NCBI RefSeq assembly: GCF_937958975.1
Contig: NZ_CALGRE010000004.1
Coordinates: forward strand, 1 to 41,467
From: an uncultured Eubacterium sp.
GTDB taxonomy: Bacteria; Bacillota; Clostridia; Lachnospirales; Lachnospiraceae
Direction: 5' to 3'
DNA: 41,467 nucleotides
Below, piece by piece: positions 7,838 through 16,010 of this stretch. The notes below the pieces were generated by a model. The model was not told where the DNA came from. It saw only the letters and a list, made by a program, of their open reading frames with translations, and ran no database searches. Both the position numbers and the translations under genes were made by a program. Each line of letters begins with the position of its first letter. Within the stretch, counting starts at the first letter, position 1.

Positions 7838-9013
7838 TTAGTGATGGAACAGTCTTAAACCTGTAAATGCCATGGCCATGCCATGTTTGTTACATGCATC
7901 AATGACATCCTGGTCGCGGATAGAACCGCCCGGCTGTGCCACATATTTTACGCCGCTCTTAGCAGCTCTCTCAATGTTATCACTGAATGGGAAAAATGCA
8001 TCACTACCCAATGTAATTCCTTCTGCCTGTGACAACCATTCCTGTTTTTCTTCCTTAGTAAATACTTCCGGTTTTTCAGTAAATACTTTCTCCCAGGCGC
8101 CATCAGCCAAAACATCCATATATTCCTCACCAATATAAAGGTCGATAGCGTTATCTCTGTCAGCTCTTTTCATATCTGCTTTAAATGGAAGATTCAGAAC
8201 CTTTGGACATTGGCGTAAAAGCCAGTTATCAGCTTTCTGACCGGCAAGCCGCACACAATGGATTCTTGACTGCTGTCCGGCACCAACACCGATTGCCTGT
8301 CCGTTTTTAACAAAACATACGGAGTTAGACTGTGTATATTTCAATGTAATCATTGAAATTGCCATATCAATTTTAGCGCTGTCAGGAATATCTTTATTTT
8401 CTGTAACAATATTACTGAAAAATTCATCATCGATATTCAGTTCATTACGTCCCTGTTCAAAAGTGATACCAAAAACTTCTTTTCTTTCTAACTGTTTTGG
8501 AACATAGTCAGGGTCGATTTCAATAATAGCATAGGCACCGCGCTTCTTTTCTTTTAATAATTCAAGAGCCTCCGGTTCATAGCCGGGTGCAATAATTCCG
8601 TCAGAAAATTCTCTTTTGATAAGAGCAGCAGTTGAAACATCACAAACATCAGAAAGTGCAATAAAATCTCCGTATGATGACATTCTGTCGGCACCTCTGG
8701 CTCTGGCATATGCAGCGGCAAGCGGTGATAACTCACCCAGGTCATCTACCCAGTAAATTTTTGCTTCGACCTCACTTAAAGGAAGACCTACAGCAGCGCC
8801 GGCAGGTGATACATGTTTAAAAGAAGTCGCAGCAGGAAGACCTGTAGCCTTCTTTAATTCTTTTACCAATTGCCAGCCGTTAAAAGCATCTAAGAAATTA
8901 ATATATCCGGGTTTTCCGTTTAATACCCTGATAGGAAGCTCACCGTCTTCCATGTAAATTCTTGAAGGTTTCTGATTTGGGTTACATCCATATTTTAATT
9001 CTAGTTCTTTCAT
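7838..9013 (-). CDS. purH: Stand-alone AICAR formyltransferase (PurH C-terminal domain type)
   Basis: The 391-residue protein matches only the transformylase half of bifunctional PurH and lacks the N-terminal IMP cyclohydrolase (MGS-like) domain. The catalytic Lys-His pair is visible in SFKHVSPAGAA (Lys66, His67). The family's typical end, GMAMAFTGLRLFHH, is intact. It transfers a formyl group from 10-formyl-THF to AICAR, the ninth step of IMP synthesis. AAGGAGATAATA precedes the ATG. The gene follows the PurO-type cyclohydrolase by 17 bases, so the two supply the last two steps as separate enzymes from one transcript controlled by the ZTP riboswitch. Confidence 0.93.
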   Translation of the reverse strand: MKELELKYGCNPNQKPSRIYMEDGELPIRVLNGKPGYINFLDAFNGWQLVKELKKATGLPAATSFKHVSPAGAAVGLPLSEVEAKIYWVDDLGELSPLAAAYARARGADRMSSYGDFIALSDVCDVSTAALIKREFSDGIIAPGYEPEALELLKEKKRGAYAIIEIDPDYVPKQLERKEVFGITFEQGRNELNIDDEFFSNIVTENKDIPDSAKIDMAISMITLKYTQSNSVCFVKNGQAIGVGAGQQSRIHCVRLAGQKADNWLLRQCPKVLNLPFKADMKRADRDNAIDLYIGEEYMDVLADGAWEKVFTEKPEVFTKEEKQEWLSQAEGITLGSDAFFPFSDNIERAAKSGVKYVAQPGGSIRDQDVIDACNKHGMAMAFTGLRLFHH

Positions 9014-9030
9014 TATTATCTCCTTAATTA

Positions 9031-9744
9031 TTATTTATTTTTATTTACAATTTTTGTTTCGTAGCTTCCATCTTCAATGTTGATGTATCGCACGAATAAT
9101 GAAACCTTGTTGTCTTCATTTAAACTGTTCCATAACATATCTGTAAATGCATCTATGTCATCCATCATAGGAACTAATTTTGGCTCTCCCTCAAAAGATG
9201 GAAGTGGATTTCCGTCACATTGATATGTGTGGATAAAATGTCCTTCTCCATTTACAGGGTTTGAGTATGCAAATGTATATCTGTTGCAGGCATCAGGATT
9301 ACCATTATTACTTTTTAATATAGACATTGCATAATTGTAAGTACCATTTTCAATATGCATGATGCCGGAAATTCTAGGAGTGTAGTTTGGTGCATCCGGT
9401 TCAAATTCACGAGTACGCAGAGATTGTTCAAAAGTCTGCTGCTTGTCCATTAATTCATAAATAGTATCGGTCTGGTCACCGTTTGTTACAATTGTTTTGT
9501 TGCCAAGTACACGAACAGGTGCATAGATAATTAAGCTAGGGTCAATCAACTTTGAAGGGTCAAATGCCTCTGTACGGATTCCTTCGCCTTCCGTAACAAA
9601 AACTCTGTTTCTGCTGTTTTCGCTTCGTCCCATAATAAAATATGCTGTCACGGCAAATTTTCCATTAGGAGATTTTCCAATTACAATTCCACGTCCGGGA
9701 TATGCATTCTCTTTTAGTTCTTTTTCGAGTGATAACATTTTCAT
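9031..9744 (-). CDS. purO: IMP cyclohydrolase, PurO (archaeal) type
   Basis: The 237-residue protein has the PurO/IMP_cyclohyd layout: YPGRGIVIGKS and IMGRSENSRNRVF near the N terminus, then ISGIMH, SNNGNP and HFIHTYQCDGNPLPSF. It closes FAICAR to IMP, the final step of the pathway, and replaces the missing N-terminal domain of PurH. The start is ATG 9744 after ACGGAGGAAATTATT; the longer frame up to 9795 starts upstream of this site within the leader. It is the first gene of the riboswitch-controlled operon. Confidence 0.9.
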   Translation of the reverse strand: MKMLSLEKELKENAYPGRGIVIGKSPNGKFAVTAYFIMGRSENSRNRVFVTEGEGIRTEAFDPSKLIDPSLIIYAPVRVLGNKTIVTNGDQTDTIYELMDKQQTFEQSLRTREFEPDAPNYTPRISGIMHIENGTYNYAMSILKSNNGNPDACNRYTFAYSNPVNGEGHFIHTYQCDGNPLPSFEGEPKLVPMMDDIDAFTDMLWNSLNEDNKVSLFVRYINIEDGSYETKIVNKNK

Positions 9745-9811
9745 AATAATTTCCTCCGTATTATAAAGTATAAGGGAAATCATACAGCCTTGCACTTAGA
9801 TAGCTGTATGA

Positions 9812-9854
9812 AATAGTAAAACCGCCTGGGTAACCCTGTGGTTGCCCAGGCGGT
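9812..9854 (-). terminator. Riboswitch-controlled intrinsic terminator
   Basis: Read on the minus strand, ACCGCCTGGGCAACC pairs with GGTTACCCAGGCGGT around a short loop and is followed by TTTTACTATTT. The left arm contains the CCGCC that the ZTP aptamer needs for its pseudoknot, so ligand binding and terminator formation should exclude each other. Confidence 0.85.
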
Positions 9855-9916
9855 CGACTTCTTTTTTATCCATGCTCCCTGTGGTAAATCCACTCATCCG
9901 CCAGTCACATGGAAGA
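9841..9916 (-). promoter_or_regulatory. ZTP riboswitch (pfl motif)
   Basis: The minus-strand leader has the conserved pfl elements in order. They are a P1 stem CCATG / CATGG, ACTGGCGGA in the 5' internal loop, a GTGG..CCAC hairpin, AGGGAGCATGG, and a 3' CCGCCTGGGCA whose CCGCC can form the pseudoknot with GGCGG. ZTP/ZMP accumulates when 10-formyl-THF is short. The switch controls purO-purH, whose enzyme uses ZMP and formyl-THF, which is the expected logic: ligand bound, terminator off, genes on. Confidence 0.92.
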
Positions 9917-9923
9917 TATAAAT

Positions 9924-9952
9924 AGAATAACCCATTTTTTACATATTTTCAA
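9924..9952 (-). promoter_or_regulatory. Sigma-A promoter for the ZTP riboswitch-purO-purH operon
   Basis: On the minus strand, TTGAAA (9952-9947) and TATTCT (9929-9924) are separated by 17 bases. Transcription would start near 9917, just at the 5' edge of the aptamer. Confidence 0.75.
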
Positions 9953-10136
9953 TAATAAAAATTGATTGCAGTCTTTAAAAATATATATTAGTATAACCTA
10001 TGTGATGAAAAAAGTTTTTTATAAATGTTAATAATTTATTAAGAATTTAATGATATGATAAAGGTCGTTTGATTTTACAGATGCAGAAATGATGAATTGA
10101 AAAACAAAAAAGAAAATTTTAAGAGAGGATAAAGCT

Positions 10137-10826
10137 TTGGATAAGATTTATAAAATATTGCCAAGATATGCTTTTTTACCGATATTTTTATGCCTGATAA
10201 TTAATATAATCACATATTTTGGAACAAGAATATTTACACAGGGAATGTATCATTATGATTTCAGTTGCAGAATCGATGACAGTATTCCTTTTGCTTCATG
10301 GATGATTTGGATATATATACTTGCCTATGTGGCATGGATAGTTGGGTTCATTGTGATTGCAAGAGAAAGCAGAGAAGTATGCTATGAAGTTTTAACGGGA
10401 GAGCAGATAGCAAAACTAATCTGCCTTGTAATATTTGTAGTTGTTCCGACTACACTTGTACGCCCGCAGATTACAGGAAACAGTATAAGTGATTTTGCTA
10501 CAAATATGATATATTTAATGGATTCTCCCGATAATTTGATGCCATCAGTGCATTGTCTTGAGAGTTGGCTTTGCTTCAGGGGGGCATTGCGGTGCAAAAA
10601 AGTAGGTAAAGGATATAAGAGTATTATGTTTATAGCTGCTATATTGGTATTTGCCTCAACGCTTATGGTTAAACAGCATGTCGTTATTGATGTCTTAACA
10701 GCTATTTTAGTCGTAGAAGCAGGGCTGGTTTTGGCAAAAAAAGTTCATGTATATGAATGGATACAAAACAAAACGGAAAATAACAGACAGAGAAGTCAGA
10801 AAAAGGTTGGAAATGAAAGAAAGTAA
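10137..10826 (+). CDS. PAP2-like membrane phosphatase
   Basis: The 229-residue protein has about six membrane segments and a PAP2-type catalytic layout: LVRPQ, PSVHCLESW and KQHVVIDVLTA, resembling the inositolphosphotransferase/PAP2_3 branch. TTG 10137 is used, with AGAGAGGAT six bases upstream. It is the first gene of a four-gene cluster ending in pssA-psd. It may dephosphorylate a lipid phosphate (phosphatidate, phosphatidylglycerophosphate or undecaprenyl phosphate); the exact substrate is not shown. The 3' end overlaps the next gene by 14 bases. The upstream 9953-10136 stretch is AT-rich and shows only a weak TATGAT near 10053. Confidence 0.8.
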   Translation: MDKIYKILPRYAFLPIFLCLIINIITYFGTRIFTQGMYHYDFSCRIDDSIPFASWMIWIYILAYVAWIVGFIVIARESREVCYEVLTGEQIAKLICLVIFVVVPTTLVRPQITGNSISDFATNMIYLMDSPDNLMPSVHCLESWLCFRGALRCKKVGKGYKSIMFIAAILVFASTLMVKQHVVIDVLTAILVVEAGLVLAKKVHVYEWIQNKTENNRQRSQKKVGNERK

Positions 10827-11859
10827 GAAAAAAATACTATGGTCAGTGATTTTATTAGCATTGATTGGATTAACTTTATATACAATAGTAGGAAACAATG
10901 AATCCTTTACATTAAGTGGATTTATAGATTATGTTTCCTCTGCAAAGTGGCAGTGGATTGTGTTGGCATTTTTATGTATGATAGGTTTTTTTGTATTCGA
11001 GGCATTAGCGATTCAAGAATTGGCAAAGGCATTTGGATATCATAAAAAATTTAGAAGATGCATGGTGTATTCTGCTTCTGACGTTTACTTTTCAGCAATT
11101 ACACCGTCAGCGACAGGCGGGCAGCCGGCAGCCGGATTATTCATGATGAGGGATAAAATACCAGGCGCAGTTACAACAATAATACTGCTTCTAAACTTGA
11201 CTTTATATACAACATCAATTATTGTTATAGGTGTCATGTGTTTTGTTACGAGACCCAATATGATGTCACATTTTAGTGTCGTGTCAAAGTGCATGATTGT
11301 TTTTGGTTTTTGTTTTCAATTTGTGCTTTTAGCAGTATTTTTATTGCTTGTATATAAAGAAAAAATAATAATCAAAAGTGCAAACTTTTTTATGAGATTG
11401 TTTCAAAAAATGCATTTGATGCATAATATTGAGAAAAGGCAAAAACATCTTGTGGAAGTAGAGCAGCAATATAAAGAATGTGCGGCCGCAATTAAGGGAC
11501 ACATGAAGGAGATGGTTATTGCATTGCTCTATAATTTGTTACAGAGATTGTCGCTAATTTTGGTATCAGTATGTGTATTTATTGCTGTCGGCGGAAATGC
11601 CGAAAAGGTTTACGATGCATTTGTTGCACAGGGATTGGTTGTGCTTGGCTCAAACAGTGTACCAATACCGGGGGCAGTAGGTGCTGCGGACTATCTTTTT
11701 ATTGATGGATTTGGTAAACTAATAAATGACAGTGTCAGTATTGAACTTTTGAGTAGAGGAATCTCTTTTTATTGTTGCATAATTGTATGTGGTATTATTA
11801 CTTTGGCAGCGTCTATGCTCCATAGTTTGAAAGGAATGAAACGAAAGAAACAATGTTAG
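10813..11859 (+). CDS. Lysylphosphatidylglycerol synthase transmembrane-family protein (UPF0104)
   Basis: The 348-residue membrane protein has about eight segments. It carries the family hallmarks SAITPSATGGQPAA near one third and VPIPGAVGAADYLF near the C terminus, matching the flippase half of MprF. It lacks the cytosolic aminoacyl-transferase domain, so any role would be in moving lipids between leaflets. The start is ATG 10813 with AAAGG six bases upstream, inside the end of the PAP2-like gene; an earlier in-frame ATG at 10747 lies deep inside that gene. Its place before pssA-psd suggests it handles phosphatidylserine or phosphatidylethanolamine, but that is inference. Confidence 0.82.
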   Translation: MKESKKKILWSVILLALIGLTLYTIVGNNESFTLSGFIDYVSSAKWQWIVLAFLCMIGFFVFEALAIQELAKAFGYHKKFRRCMVYSASDVYFSAITPSATGGQPAAGLFMMRDKIPGAVTTIILLLNLTLYTTSIIVIGVMCFVTRPNMMSHFSVVSKCMIVFGFCFQFVLLAVFLLLVYKEKIIIKSANFFMRLFQKMHLMHNIEKRQKHLVEVEQQYKECAAAIKGHMKEMVIALLYNLLQRLSLILVSVCVFIAVGGNAEKVYDAFVAQGLVVLGSNSVPIPGAVGAADYLFIDGFGKLINDSVSIELLSRGISFYCCIIVCGIITLAASMLHSLKGMKRKKQC

Positions 11860-12554
11860 GTTTTTGGGATTATACGGTTGTTCTCACATATTGTTCAGTT
11901 ATATCAGCCACTACAGGGATTCTTGTATCCCTCAGCGGAGCAGGTCATCCTTATATTGGGGTAATGTTTTTACTGTTATGTGGGCTTTGTGATACTTTTG
12001 ATGGAAGAGTAGCAAGAGCAAAGAAAAATAGAACAAAGAAGGAAAAGGATTTTGGTGTACAAATAGATTCCCTGTCAGATTTAGTGGCATTTGGCGTATT
12101 GCCGATATGTGTAGGCATGGCGCTATATAAGAGGGATATATTTGATATGAAACAATTGAATCATGAACCGAGTGTATTGGCATGTGTACCTATGGGTATT
12201 ATAATTGCTATAAGTGCGGTATTTGTGTTAGCGGCACTGGTAAGATTGGCTTATTTTAATATAACAGTCGAAGAAACTCAGGGTGAGGGACTTGGCGACA
12301 AGAAACACTATTTTGGTTTGCCGGTTACTTCTACAGCACTTATTTTTCCGACATTTTTGTTGGCAAGACATATTTTATATTTGAATTATGTTAATATTTC
12401 ATTTATATATTATATTTTATTAATTGTTGTTGCAATTTTATTTGTATTGCGGTTTAAATTGAGAAAGCCGGGTACCTTAATGATATATTTCATGGTAGGT
12501 ATTGGCGCACTTGAATTTATTGCTGTTATGGTATTAAAATTACTGGTAAAATAG
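11853..12554 (+). CDS. pssA: CDP-diacylglycerol-serine O-phosphatidyltransferase
   Basis: The 233-residue membrane protein has the CDP-alcohol phosphatidyltransferase motif, with CDTFDGRVAR followed by GVQIDSLSD. The spacer between AR and G is 12 residues, not the usual 8, a four-residue Lys-rich insertion. DSLSDLVAFGVLP is characteristic of the PssA branch. It makes phosphatidylserine from CDP-diacylglycerol and serine. It overlaps the previous gene by 7 bases and is followed by psd after 4 bases, so the two enzymes are translated together. Confidence 0.9.
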   Translation: MLGFWDYTVVLTYCSVISATTGILVSLSGAGHPYIGVMFLLLCGLCDTFDGRVARAKKNRTKKEKDFGVQIDSLSDLVAFGVLPICVGMALYKRDIFDMKQLNHEPSVLACVPMGIIIAISAVFVLAALVRLAYFNITVEETQGEGLGDKKHYFGLPVTSTALIFPTFLLARHILYLNYVNISFIYYILLIVVAILFVLRFKLRKPGTLMIYFMVGIGALEFIAVMVLKLLVK

Positions 12555-12558
12555 AAAT

Positions 12559-13395
12559 ATGGATAATATAAAAGAAAATTCGGGAATATTAAGATTTTTA
12601 TATAATACGATACCAGGAAGGTTTGTATTAAAGCTCATTACAAGCCCTGTGCTGTCAAAGCTTGGGGGAGTATACATGGATTCCAAAGTTTCTAAAATGC
12701 ATATTAAAGGATTTATAGAGAAAAATGGAATTGATATGAGCCAGTATGAAGCAGCACAATATAAATCTTTTAATGATTTTTTTACAAGGAAAATAATAGC
12801 GCAGAAGCGCCCGGTTTGTGCTGATAAAACAGCGCTTATTTCGCCATGTGACGGACGTTTGTCAGTTTATAAAATAACAGACAGGGCAGAATTTGCTATA
12901 AAAAATAGCAGATATAAGGTAAAAGATTTGATACAGGGCAGCGAAAAGGCACCGGATTATAATGGCGGCGTTTGTGTTATATTGAGACTCTGCGTAGACG
13001 ATTATCATAGATATGGCAATATAGATAATGGAGTTATTCTCGAAAATAAATATATTCGGGGAAAACTGCATACAGTAAGACCAATTGCTATAAACAGATA
13101 TCCGGTATTTGTGCAAAACAGCCGTGAATATACGATTATTAAGACAGAAAATTTCGGAAAAGTGGCCCAGATTGAAGTTGGAGCCTTGATGATTGGAAAA
13201 ATTAGAAATCATCAAACGAGTGGAAGCGTAGTTCGTGGCAGTGAAAAAGGAATGTTTTTGTATGGTGGTTCTACGATAGTTCTTCTGTTTGAGAAAGACA
13301 GAGTTGAGATACCGAAAGAGTATTATGTGGCAACACAGAATGACAGAGAAATAAAAGTTACGTTTGGAAGTAAATTAGGTGGTAAGATAAAATAA
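12559..13395 (+). CDS. psd: Phosphatidylserine decarboxylase
   Basis: The 278-residue protein has the PSD motifs: SPCDGR, a DDYHRYG with His150, IEVGALMIGKI, and the self-cleavage site YGGST at about 235-239, where Gly-Ser is cut to form the pyruvoyl group. The usual LGST reads GGST here. It decarboxylates phosphatidylserine to phosphatidylethanolamine. It is the last gene of the PE operon and its stop codon lies inside a terminator shared with the convergent corA-like gene. Confidence 0.92.
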   Translation: MDNIKENSGILRFLYNTIPGRFVLKLITSPVLSKLGGVYMDSKVSKMHIKGFIEKNGIDMSQYEAAQYKSFNDFFTRKIIAQKRPVCADKTALISPCDGRLSVYKITDRAEFAIKNSRYKVKDLIQGSEKAPDYNGGVCVILRLCVDDYHRYGNIDNGVILENKYIRGKLHTVRPIAINRYPVFVQNSREYTIIKTENFGKVAQIEVGALMIGKIRNHQTSGSVVRGSEKGMFLYGGSTIVLLFEKDRVEIPKEYYVATQNDREIKVTFGSKLGGKIK

Positions 13396-13417
13396 CTTAC
13401 CACCATTTCTTTTTTTT
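13378..13417. terminator. Terminator between psd and the convergent corA-like gene
   Basis: The stem GGTGGTAAG (13378-13386) / CTTACCACC (13396-13404) is followed on the plus strand by ATTTCTTTTTTTT. Both genes' stop codons fall within it, only one base apart. Confidence 0.85.
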
Positions 13418-14314
13418 GAATATAACGCAGAGGATAATAACGATAATAATACTGATAACAAACACGGCAGGATAGCCATAACGCCAGTGAAGTTCCGGCA
13501 TGATTTCGAAATTCATTCCATACCATCCGGTTATTAATGTAAGTGGCATGAAAAGAGTAGTGACAACAGTGAGAAATTTCATGATAAAATTTTGATGGAC
13601 ATCAAGCTGTTGTTGATAGACATCTCTGATTTGTGATGTATATTCCCAGATTTGTTCGGACTCATGGCTAAATAAAGAGATTTTTGAGCCTAGTATGTTA
13701 AATAATTGTTTTGTGTCAGTGTCGAAAAAATCTTTTGTATCGTCCACAAGACTGTGGAAGATTCCTTCTATTTGGACATAGTAGTGGTGCAGCGTAAGTG
13801 TCCGGCTTCGATAATTGGTTATTTCTCGGATTAATGTCTGCATTTTACCATTAAATATACTTAACTCTAATTGAATCAGGTTTTGTTGTAATGTGTTTAT
13901 TTTTTCTAAATCTTTTGACATTATAAAGTCAAATAAATAATAGAGAGCAGTTCCGCTGGATGTGATTTTTTCGGCATTAGCATTTAACACTTTTTCAAAC
14001 ATTTCGCTGATATATTCATTTTTGTCAATAAAAATAATATATTGTGAAGTGTATATGAAACGAATTACCATTTGATTTGTCAGAATAATTTCAGGTATGC
14101 TGATATATCCATAAATAAAATCTGCGTAAGTTTCGATTTTGGAGAAATGGAAGTCAGCAAAAATCATAGGAATTTTAGGAATATATTCATTGACGATATT
14201 ATAGTGTGTCGCTTTATCAAGAGGGATTATGGCAATATAACTGTCGGATTTTGCAACAGAAGAGGGTTGTAAGTTGTTATGGAAATCATAAAACATATCA
14301 TTCACTTGCTCCAT
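13397..14314 (-). CDS. CorA-family divalent cation transporter
   Basis: The 305-residue protein has a long helical cytoplasmic domain and two C-terminal membrane segments. The first ends in the YGMN motif (Gly266-Met267-Asn268), and the C terminus is Lys-Lys-Lys-Lys-Trp-Trp. This is the CorA magnesium/cobalt channel arrangement. ATG 14314 lacks a clear ribosome site; ATG 14296 is a possible alternative. It is transcribed divergently from pncC. Confidence 0.85.
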   Translation of the reverse strand: MEQVNDMFYDFHNNLQPSSVAKSDSYIAIIPLDKATHYNIVNEYIPKIPMIFADFHFSKIETYADFIYGYISIPEIILTNQMVIRFIYTSQYIIFIDKNEYISEMFEKVLNANAEKITSSGTALYYLFDFIMSKDLEKINTLQQNLIQLELSIFNGKMQTLIREITNYRSRTLTLHHYYVQIEGIFHSLVDDTKDFFDTDTKQLFNILGSKISLFSHESEQIWEYTSQIRDVYQQQLDVHQNFIMKFLTVVTTLFMPLTLITGWYGMNFEIMPELHWRYGYPAVFVISIIIVIILCVIFKKKKWW

Positions 14315-14377
14315 TTTATATAAACTATAATACTATATATAGTGCGTAAAAATTTATATTTTAACCATGTGTATATC

Positions 14378-14386
14378 TGATATAAT
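14378..14386 (+). promoter_or_regulatory. Extended -10 promoter for pncC
   Basis: TGATATAAT fits the TGnTATAAT extended -10. It lies 51 bases upstream of the start codon, and no convincing -35 is seen. Confidence 0.55.
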
Positions 14387-14436
14387 ATTGTAAAAGAATA
14401 TGTTGAAACAAAAAGACAGAAAAAGAGGCTTAATAA

Positions 14437-14913
14437 ATGAAAAAAAGAGATGTATTGGTGGAGTTATTAATTGAAAAAAAATATACGATTTCCTTTGCAG
14501 AGAGTTGTACGGGAGGAAAGATGGCGGCGGCAATTGTTGATGTGGCAGATGCCTCAAGGGTTTTCAATGCTGGTTTCGTGACTTACTCTAATGAGGCAAA
14601 GGTCAAATATGCAGGAGTAAAGCAGGAAACATTGGACAAATTTGGGGCGGTCAGTGAGCAGACAGCAGGTGAGATGGCAGAAGGTACAGCAAGACAGAAC
14701 TATGCGGATGTAGCAGTGGGGATTTCAGGGATTGCAGGTCCCACGGGAGGAACAATAGATAAACCTGTGGGAACAGTATGCTTTGGATATTATATTTGTG
14801 GAACAGTTTTTACAGAAACGGTAGTCTTTCCAAATATAGGAAGAAATTCCGTAAGGGATATGAGTGTCGAGCATGTACTTGATGTTCTTATAAATGAATT
14901 GAACAAATTATAG
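14437..14913 (+). CDS. pncC: Nicotinamide-nucleotide amidohydrolase (CinA C-terminal domain)
   Basis: The 158-residue protein consists only of the CinA C-terminal domain: FAESCTGGKMAA, NAGFVTYSNEAK, GISGIAGPTGG and KPVGTVCFG. It deamidates nicotinamide mononucleotide to nicotinate mononucleotide in pyridine-nucleotide salvage. ATG 14437 has AAAGAGG eight bases upstream. It lacks the N-terminal MoCF-like domain of full CinA, which is common. Confidence 0.9.
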   Translation: MKKRDVLVELLIEKKYTISFAESCTGGKMAAAIVDVADASRVFNAGFVTYSNEAKVKYAGVKQETLDKFGAVSEQTAGEMAEGTARQNYADVAVGISGIAGPTGGTIDKPVGTVCFGYYICGTVFTETVVFPNIGRNSVRDMSVEHVLDVLINELNKL

Positions 14914-14934
14914 TAATATGTTATTTTAGTATTT

Positions 14935-15046
14935 GTAACCAATTCATTTATGAATTGATTACCTGCTTGACCGCCATCTGCGAAGCAGATTAAGCATGGC
15001 GGTCAATACAAAGTATTTGTAACCAATTCATTTATGAATTGATTAC
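14935..15046. repeat. Palindromic repeat array, hairpins A-B-A
   Basis: Hairpin A (GTAACCAATTCAT / ATGAATTGATTAC, two-base TT loop) occurs at 14935-14962 and 15019-15046, a period of 84. Between them is hairpin B, 14967-15006, with a perfect 11-bp outer stem TTGACCGCCAT / ATGGCGGTCAA around an inner CTGC-GAA-GCAG hairpin. The same elements recur at 17101-17377. No ORF is present. The array fills the gap before metA; I see no S-box or other SAM riboswitch there. Confidence 0.9.
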
Positions 15047-15075
15047 CCAATTAGTGATGAGAAGAAGGTGATATT

Positions 15076-15999
15076 ATGCCAATTAAAGTAAAACAGAACC
15101 TTCCGGCAAGGAATATTTTAGAAAATGAAAATATATTTGTGATGACAGAAACCAGAGCGATGACGCAGGATATCAGACCTCTCAAAGTTTTGGTTCTCAA
15201 TTTGATGCCTACTAAAATTGTGACAGAGACACAAATTTTGAGAAAGTTATCGAATACCCCACTTCAAATAGAAGTGGAATTTTTGCAGACAGCTACATAT
15301 CAGTCTCAGCATACAGATGTGAGTCATTTGGATGAGTTTTATAAAACATTTGATGAGGTAAAAGAGAGATATTTTGACGGCTTGATTATTACCGGTGCAC
15401 CTTTAGATTTTATTGATTATAAAGATGTAGATTACTGGGAAGAAGTATGTGATATTATGGAATGGTCAAAGAAACATGTACATTGTACATTTCATTTGTG
15501 TTGGGGGGCTTTTGCAGGTTTATACTACCATTATGGTATTCGTAAGAGAGATAGATTGCCTAAATTATCCGGAATTTACAGTCATAAGATTTTGAATAAA
15601 AAGTCACCTCTATTTCGAGGGTTTGATGATATATTTTATGCACCGCATTCAAGAGCAACAGAGATTACAAGGGAACAGATACTTGAAATATCGGAGCTGG
15701 AATTGATGGCTGAATCTGAGGAGGCAGGGGTCGCGATTGTTAAATCAGCAGACAGCAGGCAGCTTTTTGTTTTTTGTCATTCAGAATATGATGCGGATAC
15801 ATTAAAATTAGAATATGAGCGTGATGTGGCAAAGGGATTGAATCCACAGGTGCCAGTGAATTACTTTCCATATGATGATTCGTCAAAGGAGCCGGTTGTG
15901 AATTGGCGTTCTGCGGGGCAGCTTTTGTGGACCAACTGGATAAACTACTATGTATATCAGACAACACCATATGATATAAACGAGGTAGAAAACGAGTAG
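15076..15999 (+). CDS. metA: Homoserine O-acyltransferase (MetA/MetAS)
   Basis: The 307-residue protein aligns end to end with MetA. It has the nucleophile Cys142 in HLCWGAFAGLYYHYG and the other triad members His235 and Glu237 in CHSEYD. It acylates homoserine in methionine synthesis. Residue 111, which sets acyl-CoA choice (Glu with acetyl-CoA, Gly with succinyl-CoA), is Asp here (GAPLDFID). I lean towards acetyl-CoA because Asp is acidic, but this is inference. AGAAGAAGGTGATATT precedes the ATG. It is followed by degV after 11 bases and bracketed by palindromic repeat arrays. Confidence 0.93.
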   Translation: MPIKVKQNLPARNILENENIFVMTETRAMTQDIRPLKVLVLNLMPTKIVTETQILRKLSNTPLQIEVEFLQTATYQSQHTDVSHLDEFYKTFDEVKERYFDGLIITGAPLDFIDYKDVDYWEEVCDIMEWSKKHVHCTFHLCWGAFAGLYYHYGIRKRDRLPKLSGIYSHKILNKKSPLFRGFDDIFYAPHSRATEITREQILEISELELMAESEEAGVAIVKSADSRQLFVFCHSEYDADTLKLEYERDVAKGLNPQVPVNYFPYDDSSKEPVVNWRSAGQLLWTNWINYYVYQTTPYDINEVENE

Positions 16000-16010
16000 G
16001 AGGAAACATT

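Noticed and set aside
9745..9795. Upstream extension of the purO frame
   Set aside because: It lies before the GGAGGAAATTATT ribosome site, in the riboswitch leader, and adds residues absent from the family.
14914..15075. A SAM riboswitch was expected before metA
   Set aside because: The gap holds only the hairpin A-B-A repeat; no S-box core or terminator/antiterminator arrangement was seen.
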